Shown: one piece after another, positions 36,137 to 48,170 of the stretch
Position numbering within the stretch: position 1 is the first letter of the stretch
Layout: every line of letters starts with the position of its first letter
From: Marsupella aquatica
Lineage: Eukaryota; Marchantiophyta
Direction: 5' to 3'
Length of the DNA: 64,000 nt
NCBI GenBank assembly: GCA_973895155.1
Contig: OZ316895.1
Span: forward strand, 3,658,001-3,722,000
Position numbers and translations under genes: made by a program
The notes under the pieces: generated by a model
Database searches by the model: none
What the model was told of the DNA's origin: nothing
The model's input: only the letters and a program-made list of their open reading frames with translations

Positions 36137-38540
36137 GTTAAGGTCGCCGGGTGTCTCTTTATGAGGTATTTTGGTCGACCGTATATGGTCGACCCACGAT
36201 TCACGGAGACTAGTCCCTGCTTTGCACCTAGGTTCTCCCTCACACCCCACCGGAAGACCCTCCTCATTTTTGTGTCACAATTCAGTTTCAGGCCAGCCTT
36301 TTTGGGTTCCCTTGTTGCCCCTCCCCATCCTATGTCTGGGCAGCCCTTAAAATCACACCCTTCTTGCCCAACACCCCACCTGAAGACTCTCCTCATTTTT
36401 GTGTCACAAGTCAGTTTCAGGCCAACCTTTTTGGGTTCCCTCGCTACCCCTGCCCATCCCATGCCTGGGCAGCCCCTAAAACCCCACCCTTCCAGCTGCT
36501 GACTGTTTGTTGAGTAGGGGTGGTGAACAAAGTTGCCATGACACAAAGGAGTGTTTACTGCAAGCATCTACTCTTTCCCTTATCCCCTTTCTATGTCTTT
36601 CCCCAATTTCTCCAAAGAATAGTCTTCCTTGAACTTTAGTAAGGTGAACCAATGGTTTGGGTGAAATCCGGGTGCCTCGCCGATGCTATTTGGGTGCTAT
36701 TTTTTTAAATTTGTTTTTTGCAGTTAAATCAAGTGGCCCTTAAACCATTCTTTGATGCTATTTTGCCAAAAACCTTTGTCGAAATATTCATGTTAGACTT
36801 GAGCTTTTTGTTGGTGTTATTTTTGTGAAAGTTTTTTTCAGATGTGAGCATCTAGCTAGAGCATTTCAGGCAATTTACACAATGTCACTTAAATGGTAAT
36901 TTTTATTGTTTAGCTTAGTACACAATGCACTAATTGAATTCACAAGGCATCAATTGATTCATAAAAATGAGCACTATGATGCATATAGTAACAAATGTAA
37001 AAGCAGTTATATGACCTTAAAATTTGAGCTCAATGTTGGTGAAACAACCACAAAATTAGCTATCAAAATCATATCACAATTCACATCTCTATGTTTACTC
37101 AAAGTGACACAAAAGAAACTTTCACAAAAAGAACTTGGTGTGTTTAGGAAATACTCACGTTGGACTCCTTTTTTTGGCAAAATAGCATCAAAGAATTGTT
37201 TAAATCACACGTGATTTATTTGCAGAAAACAAATTTAAAAAAATAGTACCCAAAACCATTGACTTGCCTTACTAAAGTTCAGGTAAGACTATGCTTTGGA
37301 GAAATACTTTCAGGTGTGAGTACTGCCAAAAAATTTGAGATGGAATAACTAAAGAGAGTAAATATTAGGTACCTTAAAGTAGTACTTACCTTGCACAAGT
37401 ATTTCAACACATGAAAAAAAATGAATATGGGAGTGACAAGGGCTAAATACTTTGTACATGTGTTATCTATTTATTTTAAGCAAGTGTACACTTAAAATTG
37501 CTTCTAGAGAGTACATTTGGTGGACTGATGTAGATAATTGTAGGATTATGTTACAATTAAAAAATGCAGAAAAGAATCACTGACACAGGTCGTGAGAAAG
37601 GGTTGCAGGGACAAGCCAGGGGCCCCATTAAGTATATTTGAAAAGTGAGTGGCTAGTCACAAATATCTTTACCTAGAGGGGACCCATCAAGTATTTTGCT
37701 GGCGCTTTTTGTGATCGATTAGTTTCTGCCTTGAAATTCCTTTCTTTGTCTTTTCTCAACTCCATTTCTCAACCAAACCAGACTTTTTGACATCCTTTGA
37801 TTCATGCCAGAAACTTTTGTCTGTAGGGTTGTAGTTATTTTAGTCATTTTTGCAGTTGTTTGGACTCAGGCTTATTTTGGCTCTTTAATCTTACAGAGGT
37901 TAGGCTAATGTTTTCACCCCTTTATTGAGTCACTTGCAAGCCTTTGGTATCCTGTTTCCTAGTTTGACATTTTTTGTTCTTTGGAAATGTCACATATACA
38001 TTCTCCTTCAACCAGATAGTTCTTTTCTGGAATCTGAGATAATTTTGTTCCTACAAAAGAGACCTCAATGCAACCACACTCAATGCTGAGAGGAATTCCT
38101 GCCTGAAAAAAATTCTGTTTGTAGGGAGGGTTTAGTTCTTTTTGCAATTGGTGGCTGCGCTCGCCTTATTTGGCTCTTTGGTCTTGGGTTTTATTTCCAT
38201 GTTTCAAACTTTCAAAATACAGTTAGAAAAATCTGACTAATGACCAGAGAGAGGGCCAGAGAACCCATTATTTAAAATAAAAATATAGAAATAAAAATAT
38301 AGAAATAAAAATATAGAAATAAGGGCTGCCCAAGCATGAGATGAGCAGGGGCAGCCAGGGGACCCAAAAAGGCTGGCCTGAAAAAAGTGGGACAGAAAAA
38401 TGAGGAGAGTCTTCCGGTGAGGTACCAAGATGCATTTAATGACAAAACAGGGACTCGTCTCCCTGAATGACCCACGTACGTGGGGAGACATATGCGGGAG
38501 ACCAAATGCACGCATAAAGAGGCGAGCAGGCGCCCTTAGC
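36137..38540. mobile_element. Non-autonomous element with long (about 230 bp) imperfect terminal inverted repeats, MULE-like
   Basis: The left end (AGTTAAGGTCGCC..., CTCTTTATG, GACTAGTCCCTG, GGAAGACCCTCCTCATTTTT, CAGGCCAGCCTTTTTGGGT) matches the reverse complement of the right end (AGCTAAGGGCGCC..., CTCTTTATG, GACGAGTCCCTG, GGAAGACTCTCCTCATTTTT, CAGGCCAGCCTTTTTGGGT). The left arm carries an internal tandem duplication (about 36240-36490, period about 129 bp). There is no transposase frame inside. A smaller foldback element is nested at 36607-37304. No convincing target duplication at the edges, so the class is inferred from arm length only. Confidence 0.7.
36607..37304. mobile_element. Nested 698-bp foldback element
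   Basis: Left arm (TTTCTCCAAAGAATAGTCTT, GAACTTTAGTAAGG, TTTTTTTAAATTTGTTTT, TTTGATGCTATTTTGCCAAA) is matched in inverse by the right arm (TTTGGCAAAATAGCATCAAA, AAACAAATTTAAAAAAATAG, CCTTACTAAAGTTC, GACTATGCTTTGGAGAAA). Arms are about 170-180 bp. The interior is AT-rich with one 102-codon frame of no known type. Confidence 0.8.
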
Positions 38541-38544
38541 TTCA

Positions 38545-38754
38545 CGTTAAGGTAGTCTAGGTGGTTCAACACTGATTAATCAACTTTGGGAAGGCACCGT
38601 ACTACATTCTATCACTGACCCATGTAATGGAGATCATATGTCAACCATATAAAAATACGTTATAGTTTAATGGAAAATAATCAAAGTGAAATATGCTAAC
38701 GTGTCATCAGCCTAAAGCCCCAAAATACTAAAAACCACCCAGACTACCTTAACG
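38545..38754. mobile_element. 210-bp MITE-like element with 22-bp terminal inverted repeats
   Basis: CGTTAAGGTAGTCTAGGTGG at 38545 and its inverse ending CAGACTACCTTAACG at 38754 match over 22 bp with one mismatch. It abuts the right end of the long-TIR element. No clear target duplication. GTTAAGGTAGTC occurs again at 55473. Confidence 0.6.
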
Positions 38755-38979
38755 GTAGGTTCAAGGCAAGGTACTGTACATGATGTTAACCCTACTACTT
38801 AAAAGCTCATACATACGAAATTAAGGGCCGTCCTCTTGGTGATTGCTACCTATTGTAGGGACCTACCGTACCTGTGGTCACGGTTTTCAAATGCGTAGAA
38901 ATTTGGATGAGATATTCCTGCTTGTAATCACACATCAAAATGAAACGCGGGCAATCACACATCAAAATGGAATGTGGTG

Positions 38980-39260
38980 ACCAATTGGCTTAGGTCAATT
39001 GGCTAGGGAATTTGCCTGGAAGTGAGAGGTCCCAGGTGGGATGGGTTTGGGTTTTGTGGGTAGTAAATTGGAGTTCTGGGATGGGTTTTGTGGGTAGTGG
39101 ATTGGAGTTCTTGCTTGACCCCTGGTTACCCACTTTGGGGCCTCGCCCCTGGGTTGCCCACTTTGCGGCCCTCATATAATCTTCTCTCCTTCTTGGTGTG
39201 GGTCCCTGTCGGATTAGTTGGGGCTCACCTTGGTCTGGGTTCCTACAGAAAAATGTGTCA
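38980..39260 (+). mobile_element. tRNA-related SINE, copy B (degenerate)
   Basis: TGGCTTAGGTCAATTGG (38986-39002) corresponds to the box A region of copy A at 52046. GAGAGGTCCCAGG follows at the same distance, then the shared body: TTGCCCACTTTG, TCTCTCCTTCTTGGTGTGG-like and GGGTCCCTGT. Box B is degraded. Two internal short duplications (GATGGGTTTTGTGGGTAGT or a close variant x2, and GGTTRCCCACTTTG x2) distinguish it. Confidence 0.65.
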
Positions 39261-41190
39261 CATTGGGGTGGGGGGAGTCTAATTGTATTTACTCTCCATT
39301 TCAGTTCAAGACAATTAGTTCGTGGACCCCTTGGCTAATAAAATCAGGGGGAAGAGTCGATCTGAGCCGTCTCCATTTCTTATCTCAGGAAATCTTGTCC
39401 GTCCATCATAATGGCCAATCTATGGCTCAAAAGAAAGATCTCAAATAGATCTATAGATGGGTTATGTCCGTTTTGCAAATGGGTTAATATTTTTCAAATG
39501 AAAAATTAAACAAATCCAAGCCTTCCTAGCCATCGATTTTGTTGATTTTACAATCTTTGCCGTCCATTTTGTAATGCCTCTAGAAATCTTATTCATCCAT
39601 GTTAGAAGGCGATCTAGGGTGCAAAAGAAAGATCTCAATGAGATCTACGACTGGGTATTTTTGTTTTGAGAATGAGTAAATAGTTTTGAGTATAAAATTC
39701 GATGAACTTTCAAGATTCCAGCCATTCCTCCTCCCCGATCCTGGGTTTCTATGTGCTCTTCCCAGCCGTACAATACGAGAGGTCCTCACATACCAAGAGT
39801 TGCGATTTAACAAGGAAGTTATCAAGTTAGTTATTAGTCATTACTTATTATATGAAAAATACTTTTTATAAATCTTTGAATTTAAGTTTTATAATTGGAA
39901 ATGTAACTAAAACGGTTACATAGTGACACTTTTAACCATCTTGCTCTTTGCATTTCCAATGTTTTTACTTTTCTTTTTACGGCATGGCGTCCCAAAATTT
40001 ACACTCAAATTGACACAAACAGGAATGTAAACTATAAGTTTGATTCACAAAACTGACGAGTCTTGTTTGTTGCGGTTGTTGTTGACGTGGCACGCTGTGG
40101 GGCCAGGAATTTTGGAAGGGACCTCTAGTGGGGTCCGTAACAAAAATGGAATCTGGTAATTTAATATATTGTGTGCACTCACTGATTTAAAGAAAGAAAA
40201 TAATGAGGTTTATGGTGGTATGGAGACATGTGGTACACCATATATGTCATATTTTGATCATGAGATAAGAGAAACAGGTGGCAAAACAGCTTCTTCTAGA
40301 ATAAATGTATATATTAGAGTGTCAAAGAACAAACAGCTTCTTTGGGAATGAATGTATATCTTATTCCATATTCTGAGCAGTGACCAAACTTTCCAAGTTC
40401 ACTTATTTTGGTTTTTGTAACAGCGAGGACGTGGTGGGAGGTAGTGGCCAAAGCGAAACCAAAAATACCACGACATAAGTGTGTGGGCTAGGCTCTGGGA
40501 GCCCTGCATATTTTTCAGCACGCGTCTGTCCCATCCTCAACTTGGACTGCCCTGAGAGTGCCCGTGGACCCTATTTGAGACACCCTACTGAACGGCAACA
40601 CGTTGGGACAAACTATGAACAAGCTAGGGGACAGGATTGGATAAGAGAAACAGGTGGCAAAACAGCGTGTTCAGCAAGTAATGTATCGTGACAGCCAGCT
40701 CAGATTATGAAAAATGGACTAAGTGTTGTCTTGACTTGGCTGGCAAATTATCATGGTCAATTTAGGGGTGTATGAGGATATTGTCCATTAACTCTGCTGC
40801 TTGGAAAGAGGGTAGGAATGTTTTCTTGATATCTCTTAACTTATTAATAAATAGTGATGAGAAGCTAGAGTTGAGGTCTAGGTTTCTAGAGTGAAGCTTC
40901 TCCACCAAGGCCCCACCAAAATTTAATTATGTGGATTTTAAAAACTTCATGGCATGTTATGCATTGAGGGTTATATTTATCCTCATTACCCTTGGAAACC
41001 CAACACCACGCAACATGCCAATGTGAAGGATCGACATCATAAATTTCTACACACATTCCACAATTCATGATAGGATAGACATAAGTAGAGAGCTCTCTTA
41101 GATCCTTCACTACTTTCTCTATAGGATCATTTGACTCATTTGCTTGAAATTTCAAATGAGAGTCATGTTTCAATGGGATTTGCTTTCATC
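39261..41190. other. Gene-free stretch between SINE copy B and the LTR nest
   Basis: Contains a diverged direct repeat of about 100 bp (about 39390-39490 and 39585-39680; both have GCAAAAGAAAGATCTCAA-like cores). It also has GATAAGAGAAACAGGTGGCA twice (40264 and 40640), each followed by AAACAGC, about 375 bp apart. No coding region supported. Confidence 0.55.
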
Positions 41191-41470
41191 CAATTTGTTA
41201 GGCATATACTCTTAGGTTTAGAGTTACAAATGTAACCATAGTTAGGGCTAACTTTAGTCGCAAACTTGGTTAGGTTAGTGATGCTGCAAACTGTATCCCC
41301 AAGGAGTGTTTGTTTGGATATGGGGAACTCAGGCTCATTGTTACGGAGCCAGTTTAGAGATATGAAGAACTTGTGTTGCAGAGACTTGGTAGCCGGTAGG
41401 CCAAGAGTACAGTAAAGTTCTTGTGTGTTCCCTTGAACGTAGCCTCAACAGAGGTGAACCACGTATCTCT

Positions 41471-41814
41471 TGTTGAGCATAGACGACATTCGTAACGGCA
41501 AGCCCATGAACCATCCAACGCACAATAGTCGACACAGAGAGATACGTGGTTCACCTCCACATGAGGCTACGTCCACGGGAACACACAAGAGCTTTACTGC
41601 ACTCTAGGCCGACCGGCCATACCAAGCATCCACAGCACAAGCTCTCCCTATCTCTCAACTAGCTCCGTAATAATGAGTCTAAGTTCCTTCAGGGTCTGGC
41701 ATCAGCCCTGGCTATATACACAACAGCACTACCGCTAACATTAGCTAAGTCCTAACCCGAGTTAGCCTAATTGTAGTTAGCTCATGAGTCACAAGACTAG
41801 AGCAATATCTAACA
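41471..41814 (-). repeat. Copia 3' LTR
   Basis: 344 bp; on plus reads TGTTGAGCATAGACGACATT to AGAGCAATATCTAACA. Same length as the partner at 48171-48514, with 7 visible differences, all or nearly all transitions. Confidence 0.95.
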
Positions 41815-41826
41815 AACTCCCCCTTG
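41815..41826 (-). promoter_or_regulatory. Copia polypurine tract
   Basis: The minus strand reads CAAGGGGGAGTT directly before the 3' LTR, the usual plus-strand primer position and composition for plant copia elements. Confidence 0.85.
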
Positions 41827-42927
41827 ACTCTTGTCTTGGGGAATGAACTAAATGCTATCATATGGAATCCTAAGTGAGAAGTTCTAGACAATCACCAAAC
41901 CAGGTCTCCCCCTAAAAACCACAAGGGTTAACTAGAACTAAGCCATAGCCAAACAGGAATGAGTAATCCATATACAAATAGTCACACTGTTGTATAATGC
42001 TAAGTATCAAAAGTGACTCTTCTCACTTAAAACCGAGGTTTCGATCCCTTTAAGAACAGATTTCAGGATGAATTGAATAACTTTTATCACTCTGAGTGGT
42101 TTAGAACTCTCCACTCTAAAGCTTTTCTTATTTCCCAATAAAAATCAAATAAACAAGCATAAATAATCGAACTTCTGATTACGGATCATAGAGAACAGGG
42201 TTTGAAGATTCAGGTTTGCTATTGCCACTCCTTCAAAAAGGACTTGGTCTCAGTATAGACCTACACTCAATCTCTTCCCATCAACTTCTCAAAAAACACA
42301 AAGTTGAATGATAATCGAGTTCTAAATCTGACAAACAGAGCAGCTTTCTGGTTGTTAATGTAATGATAGGACTTAAAATGCCGTCAACACGGTTTGACAT
42401 CAGCGATGCGCAATTCAGTCAAACTCTAAGTCATATTCCAGAAACAAAGCAACGGTACTGAATGCTATGAAAGTCGAATTTACTTCTCATTTATCAACAA
42501 CTACTCTTGAATTGGCTAGCGAATCTTGACTCCACAAGCAAGCCTAGCAGTGAATTCAATTAGAGTATCAGAAGTCTGCAACCGAATTCAATCACCACAG
42601 GAATCTCTTGAATTCAATCTCAACTTCAATCAATACAGCTTTACTTCCATACAAAACACTCACAGCATGCCTTGTTACAATGAGAGGAGGAGAAAACTAT
42701 TCAGAAGACTCAATCCTGAATAGAGTATTAAATCTATTTCTCTCTCTTTCAAATGAGCACTCTACTCTGTCTTATAAGTGCTGGAATCCAAAAATGGAGG
42801 AGGCAAGAACAGTCGTGCCTTTCCAAATTTAAAACTAAACAAGGGAGAAGTACAGCATAAGTACTGCCAGGGTGGCAAAATACTACTCTACTAGTAATCT
42901 ACTTCAAAAACTAAGTCTAAGTGTCGA

Positions 42928-43073
42928 GCGGACGCTGCTAGAAGCATCGTGAGTAGAAGCGGACGCTGCTAGAAGCGTCTTAAGAAAACCAACGGACGCT
43001 GCTCACAACGTCAATACTAGGGTGGACGCTGTTCACAGCGTCGTGTGTTGAAGCGGACGCTTTCCACAACGTC
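42928..43073. repeat. Five spaced hairpin-forming repeats in the copia 3' region
   Basis: GGACGCTGCTAGAAGCGTC-type units recur at about 42928, 42959, 42993, 43024 and 43053 (spacing 29-34 bp). Each has GACGCT and a variant of AGCGTC as arms around a 6-8 base loop. The second unit is a perfect stem; others have one or two changes (AGCATC, AACGTC). They lie between the RNase H frame and the polypurine tract. Confidence 0.75.
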
Positions 43074-43303
43074 GGTCGAAATTCTCATAGAGTCTTGGTG
43101 GCGGTGGGGCAAAGTACACTAGGAATCGTCAGGAAAGCCGGAGATGTCAAATATTTCAATAAGTGTCCAGAACAAGTAAATGTTGGCCAGGAGGCGTCTA
43201 AAGTGTAAGTAAATCTTGAGATATGCCAAAAATAAACAAGTTTCTAGAAAAAATTGCAGGGACACCTACACCACACACACATTGCTAAATAACTCTACTT
43301 GCA

Positions 43304-46300
43304 CTACAACTGCAAAACCTGCAAAGTAGCACGATGTCTTGAGAAACTCTCCAAAGGAATCACTTTGGTAAAGGCATCAGCGGGATTGAGCTTTCCATCA
43401 ATCTTGACTAGCTCAAGAGTTTTATGAGACACTGTTTGCCTGATAAAATGGTACCTGATATCAATGTGCTTCACCCTGCTATCCATCACCTGGTTAGCAG
43501 CCAAGTGAAGAGCACTCTGACTATCACAGTTTAGAGTCATTTTTCCATGCTCTAAACCCATCTCCGCGATCAACTTATCCAACCAAATTTCTTCCTTTGC
43601 TGCTTCTGTTGCTACAACATACTCTGCTTCTGTAGTAGATTGAGAAATGCACCTCTGCAAGGTAGATTTCCAACTGATACATCCTCCTCCAAGAGTGTAT
43701 ACAAACCCAGTTGTAGACCTCCTTGTATCCAGACAGCCTCCATAGTCAGAATCTACATAGCCAACTAACGTTCTATTTGATCTGTTATCAAATAGTAATC
43801 CATAGTCCTGTGTTCCCTTCAGATTCCTGAGAATCCACTTCACAGCTTTTCAATGTACCTTCCCTGGATTTGACATGAATTTGCTAACCTTGCCCATCGC
43901 TAGGACCAAGTCAGACCTAGTACAAGTCATCAAATACATCAGACTGCCTAGTGCCTTCTCATAAGGAATCTTAGCCATCATACCTTTCTCCACAGCATCC
44001 GTAGGAGAGAAAGCCGATGATAACTTGAAATGTGAAGCTAAAGGAATACTCACTGGCTTACAATTTTCCATATTGAATCGTGCAAGTACTTTCCTTGCAT
44101 ACTGGCCCTGACTCAAGCACAACTGTCCAGTATCAGAGTTCCTAAAAATCTTCATCCCTAAGATCCTCTTGGCCTTACCATGATCCTTCATCATGAATTC
44201 AGCACTCAATTTCGCCTTGAGACTGTCAACTTCAGATTGATCTTTAGCCACAATCAGCATGTCATCCACATAGATCACTACAATGATGAAACCAAACACA
44301 TAATTCTTGACTGATTTTGTATACACACAAGGATCATACACCATCCTTGTAAAACCTTGAGCAAGCATGCAATCATCAAACCGCTTGTTCCACTGTCTGG
44401 GAGACTGCTTCAATCCATACAAGGACTTGAGCAATCTGCAAACTAAGTTCTCTTGGCCCTTCTTCATAAAGCCTAGTGGCTGTCTCATGAAGATCAACTC
44501 TTCCAAGTTGCCATAGAGAAAAGCAGTAACAACATCCATCTGATCCATCACCAGACCAAAAAATACAACAAGCTGATACAAGATCCGTATTGTGGAATAC
44601 TTAGCCACCGGTGAAAAGACTTCATTGTAATCCACTCCTTTCTCCTGAGTGAATCCCTTGGCAACAAGCCGTGCCTTGTAGATCTTATCTCCACCTTTTG
44701 AAAGACTGTCCTTCAACTTGTAAATCCATTTGCTGTCCACCACTTGCTGACCTCTTGGAAGCTCCACCAGCTCCCATGTCTTGTTGTCACTCAAAGATTG
44801 CAACTCCCTCTGCATTGCTGCATTCCACTCATGCTTCTGCTCTGAAGCACAAGCCTCACTATACGAAGAAGGCTCTCCTTCTTCCATGATCATTAGGTGC
44901 AATGTCAGTATCATCTAGCTTAGATGAGTCTGCCCATTGACCATACCTGGTAGGAGCTCTAGATAGTAGAACGACTGGAAGTTCTTCTAGTAGATGACTC
45001 TGGCTGATCTGTTGCTGCTGCTGGTTGAATTTGAGGTACCCCAACAACAATATGCTCGAGAATCTGCTCCTCTTGTTCCATCACAGGAACCAGCTCCAAG
45101 CCCGGAGCTTCTCCATCTCTCCTGTCATGAACAGCATCATGACTAATCTCCCCCTCAACCCGGTCCGGGACGAGAGATTCCCCTTGTCAGTATGGGAGTC
45201 CTGAGAACTCTCTCCCTCCTTTGATGATCTGGATTCATTAAAGGACACATCTCTACTGACAATTAGTTTACAGGTTACTGGATCCCATAACCTATAACCT
45301 TTCACACCTTTCTGATAGCCAAGAAAAATGCACTTTTTTGACTTGGACTCCAGCTTGGATCAAAGCTGGGAAGGTGTAAGCACATAAGCATCACATCCAA
45401 AAATCCTCAGATGTGAGTAATCTGCTGGACGCCCGTACCTCATTTCAAATGGCGTCTTGAATCCAATAGAACTGGATGGAGAAAAATTTACCAAATAAGC
45501 TGCAGTGTTGACAGTTTCAGCCCAAAACTCATGTGGTAAGCATGATTGACTCAACATACTCCTCGAGCGATCCAATAGTGTTCGGTTGAGTCTCTCAGAA
45601 ACACCATTCTACTGAGGAGTATAACTTGTTGTGAGATGACGGGTAATCCTCTGCTCCTTACAATACGTTCCAAATTCCCCGGAACTGTATTCACCGCCGT
45701 TATCCGATCAAAGATATCTCACCTTATTACTAGTCTGATTCTCAACTTGGGCTTTCCACTCCTTAAAAGTGGCAAAAACATCAGACTTATTATGTATAAA
45801 GTATATCCACACATACCTTGAGTAATCGTCTATAAACGTGACATAATATAACCGTCTAGAATGTGAGGGAGTAGGGGCTGGACCCCACACATCACTATGT
45901 ACATACTCAAGTACCTCCTTGCTGGTGTGAGTTCCAACTCCGAAGGGTTTCCTGTGCTGCTTCCCAAGCACACAATGCTCACAGAATTCCAACTTACAAG
46001 ATTGCAAATTAGAAAGTAATCCTTTCTTCTGAAGAATGACCAAACCTTTTTCACTCATGTGGCCCAAATGGAAGTGCCACAGCCGGGCCGTCTCATGAGA
46101 TAAGGTTACATTGGCTTCATCACAAACTACACTGCCCTCCAAAACGTATAGATTGCTATGTCTCTTTCCCTTCAATACAATTTTAGTACCAGTTGAAACC
46201 TGAAGGACACTATTAGCAGAACTTCACTGATGGCCATTTGCCTCTAAAACTCCAAGTGAAATGAGATTTTTCATCATGCTGGGAATATGTCTCACATTCC

Positions 46301-46754
46301 TCAACGTTCTCACAGCACCATCAAACATCTGAAATCTTATAGATCCAAGTCCAACAACTTGACATGGGATTCCATTTCCCATCAACATTGACCCGTTGGA
46401 AACTGTGTAAGAACTGAAACAATCTCTCCTAGAGCAAATGTGAAAAGTACATGCACTATCTAGAATCCAGTCATCACTATCTGGATTTGACACTACGTTG
46501 AGAGCATAACCTTGACATCACAATATGTCATCATCATCGAGTAAATCTACCTCATGCGAGCTTGATGCCGCGTTAGCAAAGGCAGTAGGGACCTTTACTC
46601 GACAATCCCTTTTCATGTGGCCAGGCTTGCCACAATTCCAACATGCAAGAGGCTTTCTCTCTTGCGATTTCTCTCTGGATTTAGATCTCCCCCGTGATGT
46701 AGATCTAAACCTGTTCTCATAAAACTCAAAACTCAACACCGCCGCGTAGCCCAC
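43304..46754 (-). pseudogene. Copia gag-pol remnant
   Basis: Minus-strand pieces in order: zinc knuckle CWNCGKPGHMKRDC (46643-46602); protease with DSACTFHICS (46493-46224); integrase with a GHM...CEHC zinc region, SDVWGP, IDDYSRYVW and NGVSERLNR (46175-45360); RT with YVDD (44914-43850); RNase H ending in the ADAFTK segment (43843-43304). From the knuckle to 45180 and from 44914 to 43304 the frame is otherwise open, interrupted by stops at 46518, 46224, 45708, 45609, 45360 and 43850. At least one frameshift lies between 45180 and 44914. The N-terminal part of gag is absent upstream of about 46754. Confidence 0.9.
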
Positions 46755-48156
46755 GAAGCTAGGAGTCCAATACTGAAAGCCGAAATCAAAATCAAAATTC
46801 GACGGAAAAGTTATCCAAATTTGGTCAGGGTGGGTAAAACCTTGGGAAACTCCCCCGTTTTGACCACCTCAGAGAATAACCGAAATACCCAGTACAACCC
46901 GTCGTCGGAATCGCGATGTGATTGGTGCGCCGCGTTGCTAACTCCAGGGGCAACGTCCTCACCGAAAAAGAACTAAAAAAGTTACCGTTCGGCGGACAAA
47001 ATCTTTGTCGGACGGCCAAAAAACAGCTCTTTGTTTTTCAAGAATATTCCCGCACAGTCCGACAGGTCTCACAGGGGACCGTTCCCCCTGTCGGAGTGGT
47101 TAAAATGGAGGGCGGCAGGTCCCAGCACAAGAGGAAACACCAAAAAGAGGAAAAAACAAGGAAAAGGGGGCTAAAGGGGGTCCTTAAGCCCCTCAATTCA
47201 CAATAATACCCCGTATGGGGCAGTCGGTATGCGTGCAGGGGCGAACGAGGGTGACGGACGCGTATAAGGCAGCCGGATACAGGGAGGAGGGCTTAACGAC
47301 GCCGTGCGCCGGGGAGGGGCACCGGCTCGCCCAAGTGTCGCGAAGGGGGACGGGAAAAAATCAGCCGTGTACTATGCGAGGCAGGCGCAGGGTCGAGCGG
47401 CTGTTTCCGTGTGTATACACACAGAAAAAAATCACACTAAAGTAACCAAAAAAATTTCCACTAAAAGTGAGAAAAATCCCGGGTTACACACCTTAAACGC
47501 CGTAGTTTTAAACAAGGAAAAAGATCGCCGCCGACGAGAAATGTTTCCAAATTTCACTGGCACAGTCTGCAACTCCAGTAGAGTAACAACTGCCGCCGCG
47601 ACGCCTTCACTCCATGTCAAGTGCCAATCTCGGGCTCAAAACGACCGCCTCGCCGCGATCAAACCGTTGAGCCGTGGCACTCTGCGTTTCTTCCACCAAG
47701 TCGAACATCACGAAGAGAAACCCGGTTCAGATGTGAACAAGCTCTATAGCTTGTGAAAAAACCTAAACGCCTCCTTCACTCGTCACGTCGCACTCGGTAA
47801 CAACTCGATAGCAATCCTGCTACCGAAACGACCAGCTCGCATCAACCTTCAACTTAAGCTATAAAGTGCAATCCCTCCCGCACCGCACAGCTCGCACCGT
47901 TGAAAAATGCAAACTCTGGTCTCTCCCCGAAAATACCGTCGAACACGAATAAAACCTGAACGATGCAAACTTCAATTCCTCCGCACCACGGATACCAATC
48001 AGCGAGTTCTAACCACCGTTAGAAAACCCTCTCACTAACCTATCCTCACAGCCACACACATTCGAGTTTCATGCGATGAAACTCCGAATGTACCATCGAC
48101 TATGAACGCTGGAAAAAAAAACCTGTCACGAAAAAACCTCGTCACCTCCCAGGCAT
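46755..48156 (-). other. Copia leader region lacking gag
   Basis: About 1.4 kb between the primer-binding site and the zinc knuckle, where gag should be. No gag-like frame on minus. The sequence is richer in CpG than the pol part. Plus-strand frames at 46922-47206 and 47304-47756 have no recognisable features. It could be a long leader plus replaced or heavily decayed gag sequence. Confidence 0.6.
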
Positions 48157-48168
48157 GCTCTGATACCA
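48157..48168 (-). promoter_or_regulatory. Copia primer-binding site (initiator tRNA-Met)
   Basis: The minus strand reads TGGTATCAGAGC two bases inside the 5' LTR, the standard plant copia PBS complementary to the 3' end of initiator tRNA-Met. Confidence 0.93.
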
Positions 48169-48170
48169 CT

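Noticed and set aside
36161-36567. Frames of 113 (plus) and 151 (minus) codons
   Set aside because: They follow the duplicated left arm of the long-TIR element; the internal protein repeat is a DNA-level duplication.
46922-47756. Plus-strand frames inside the copia leader
   Set aside because: No recognisable protein features and they lie within a bounded retrotransposon in the opposite orientation.
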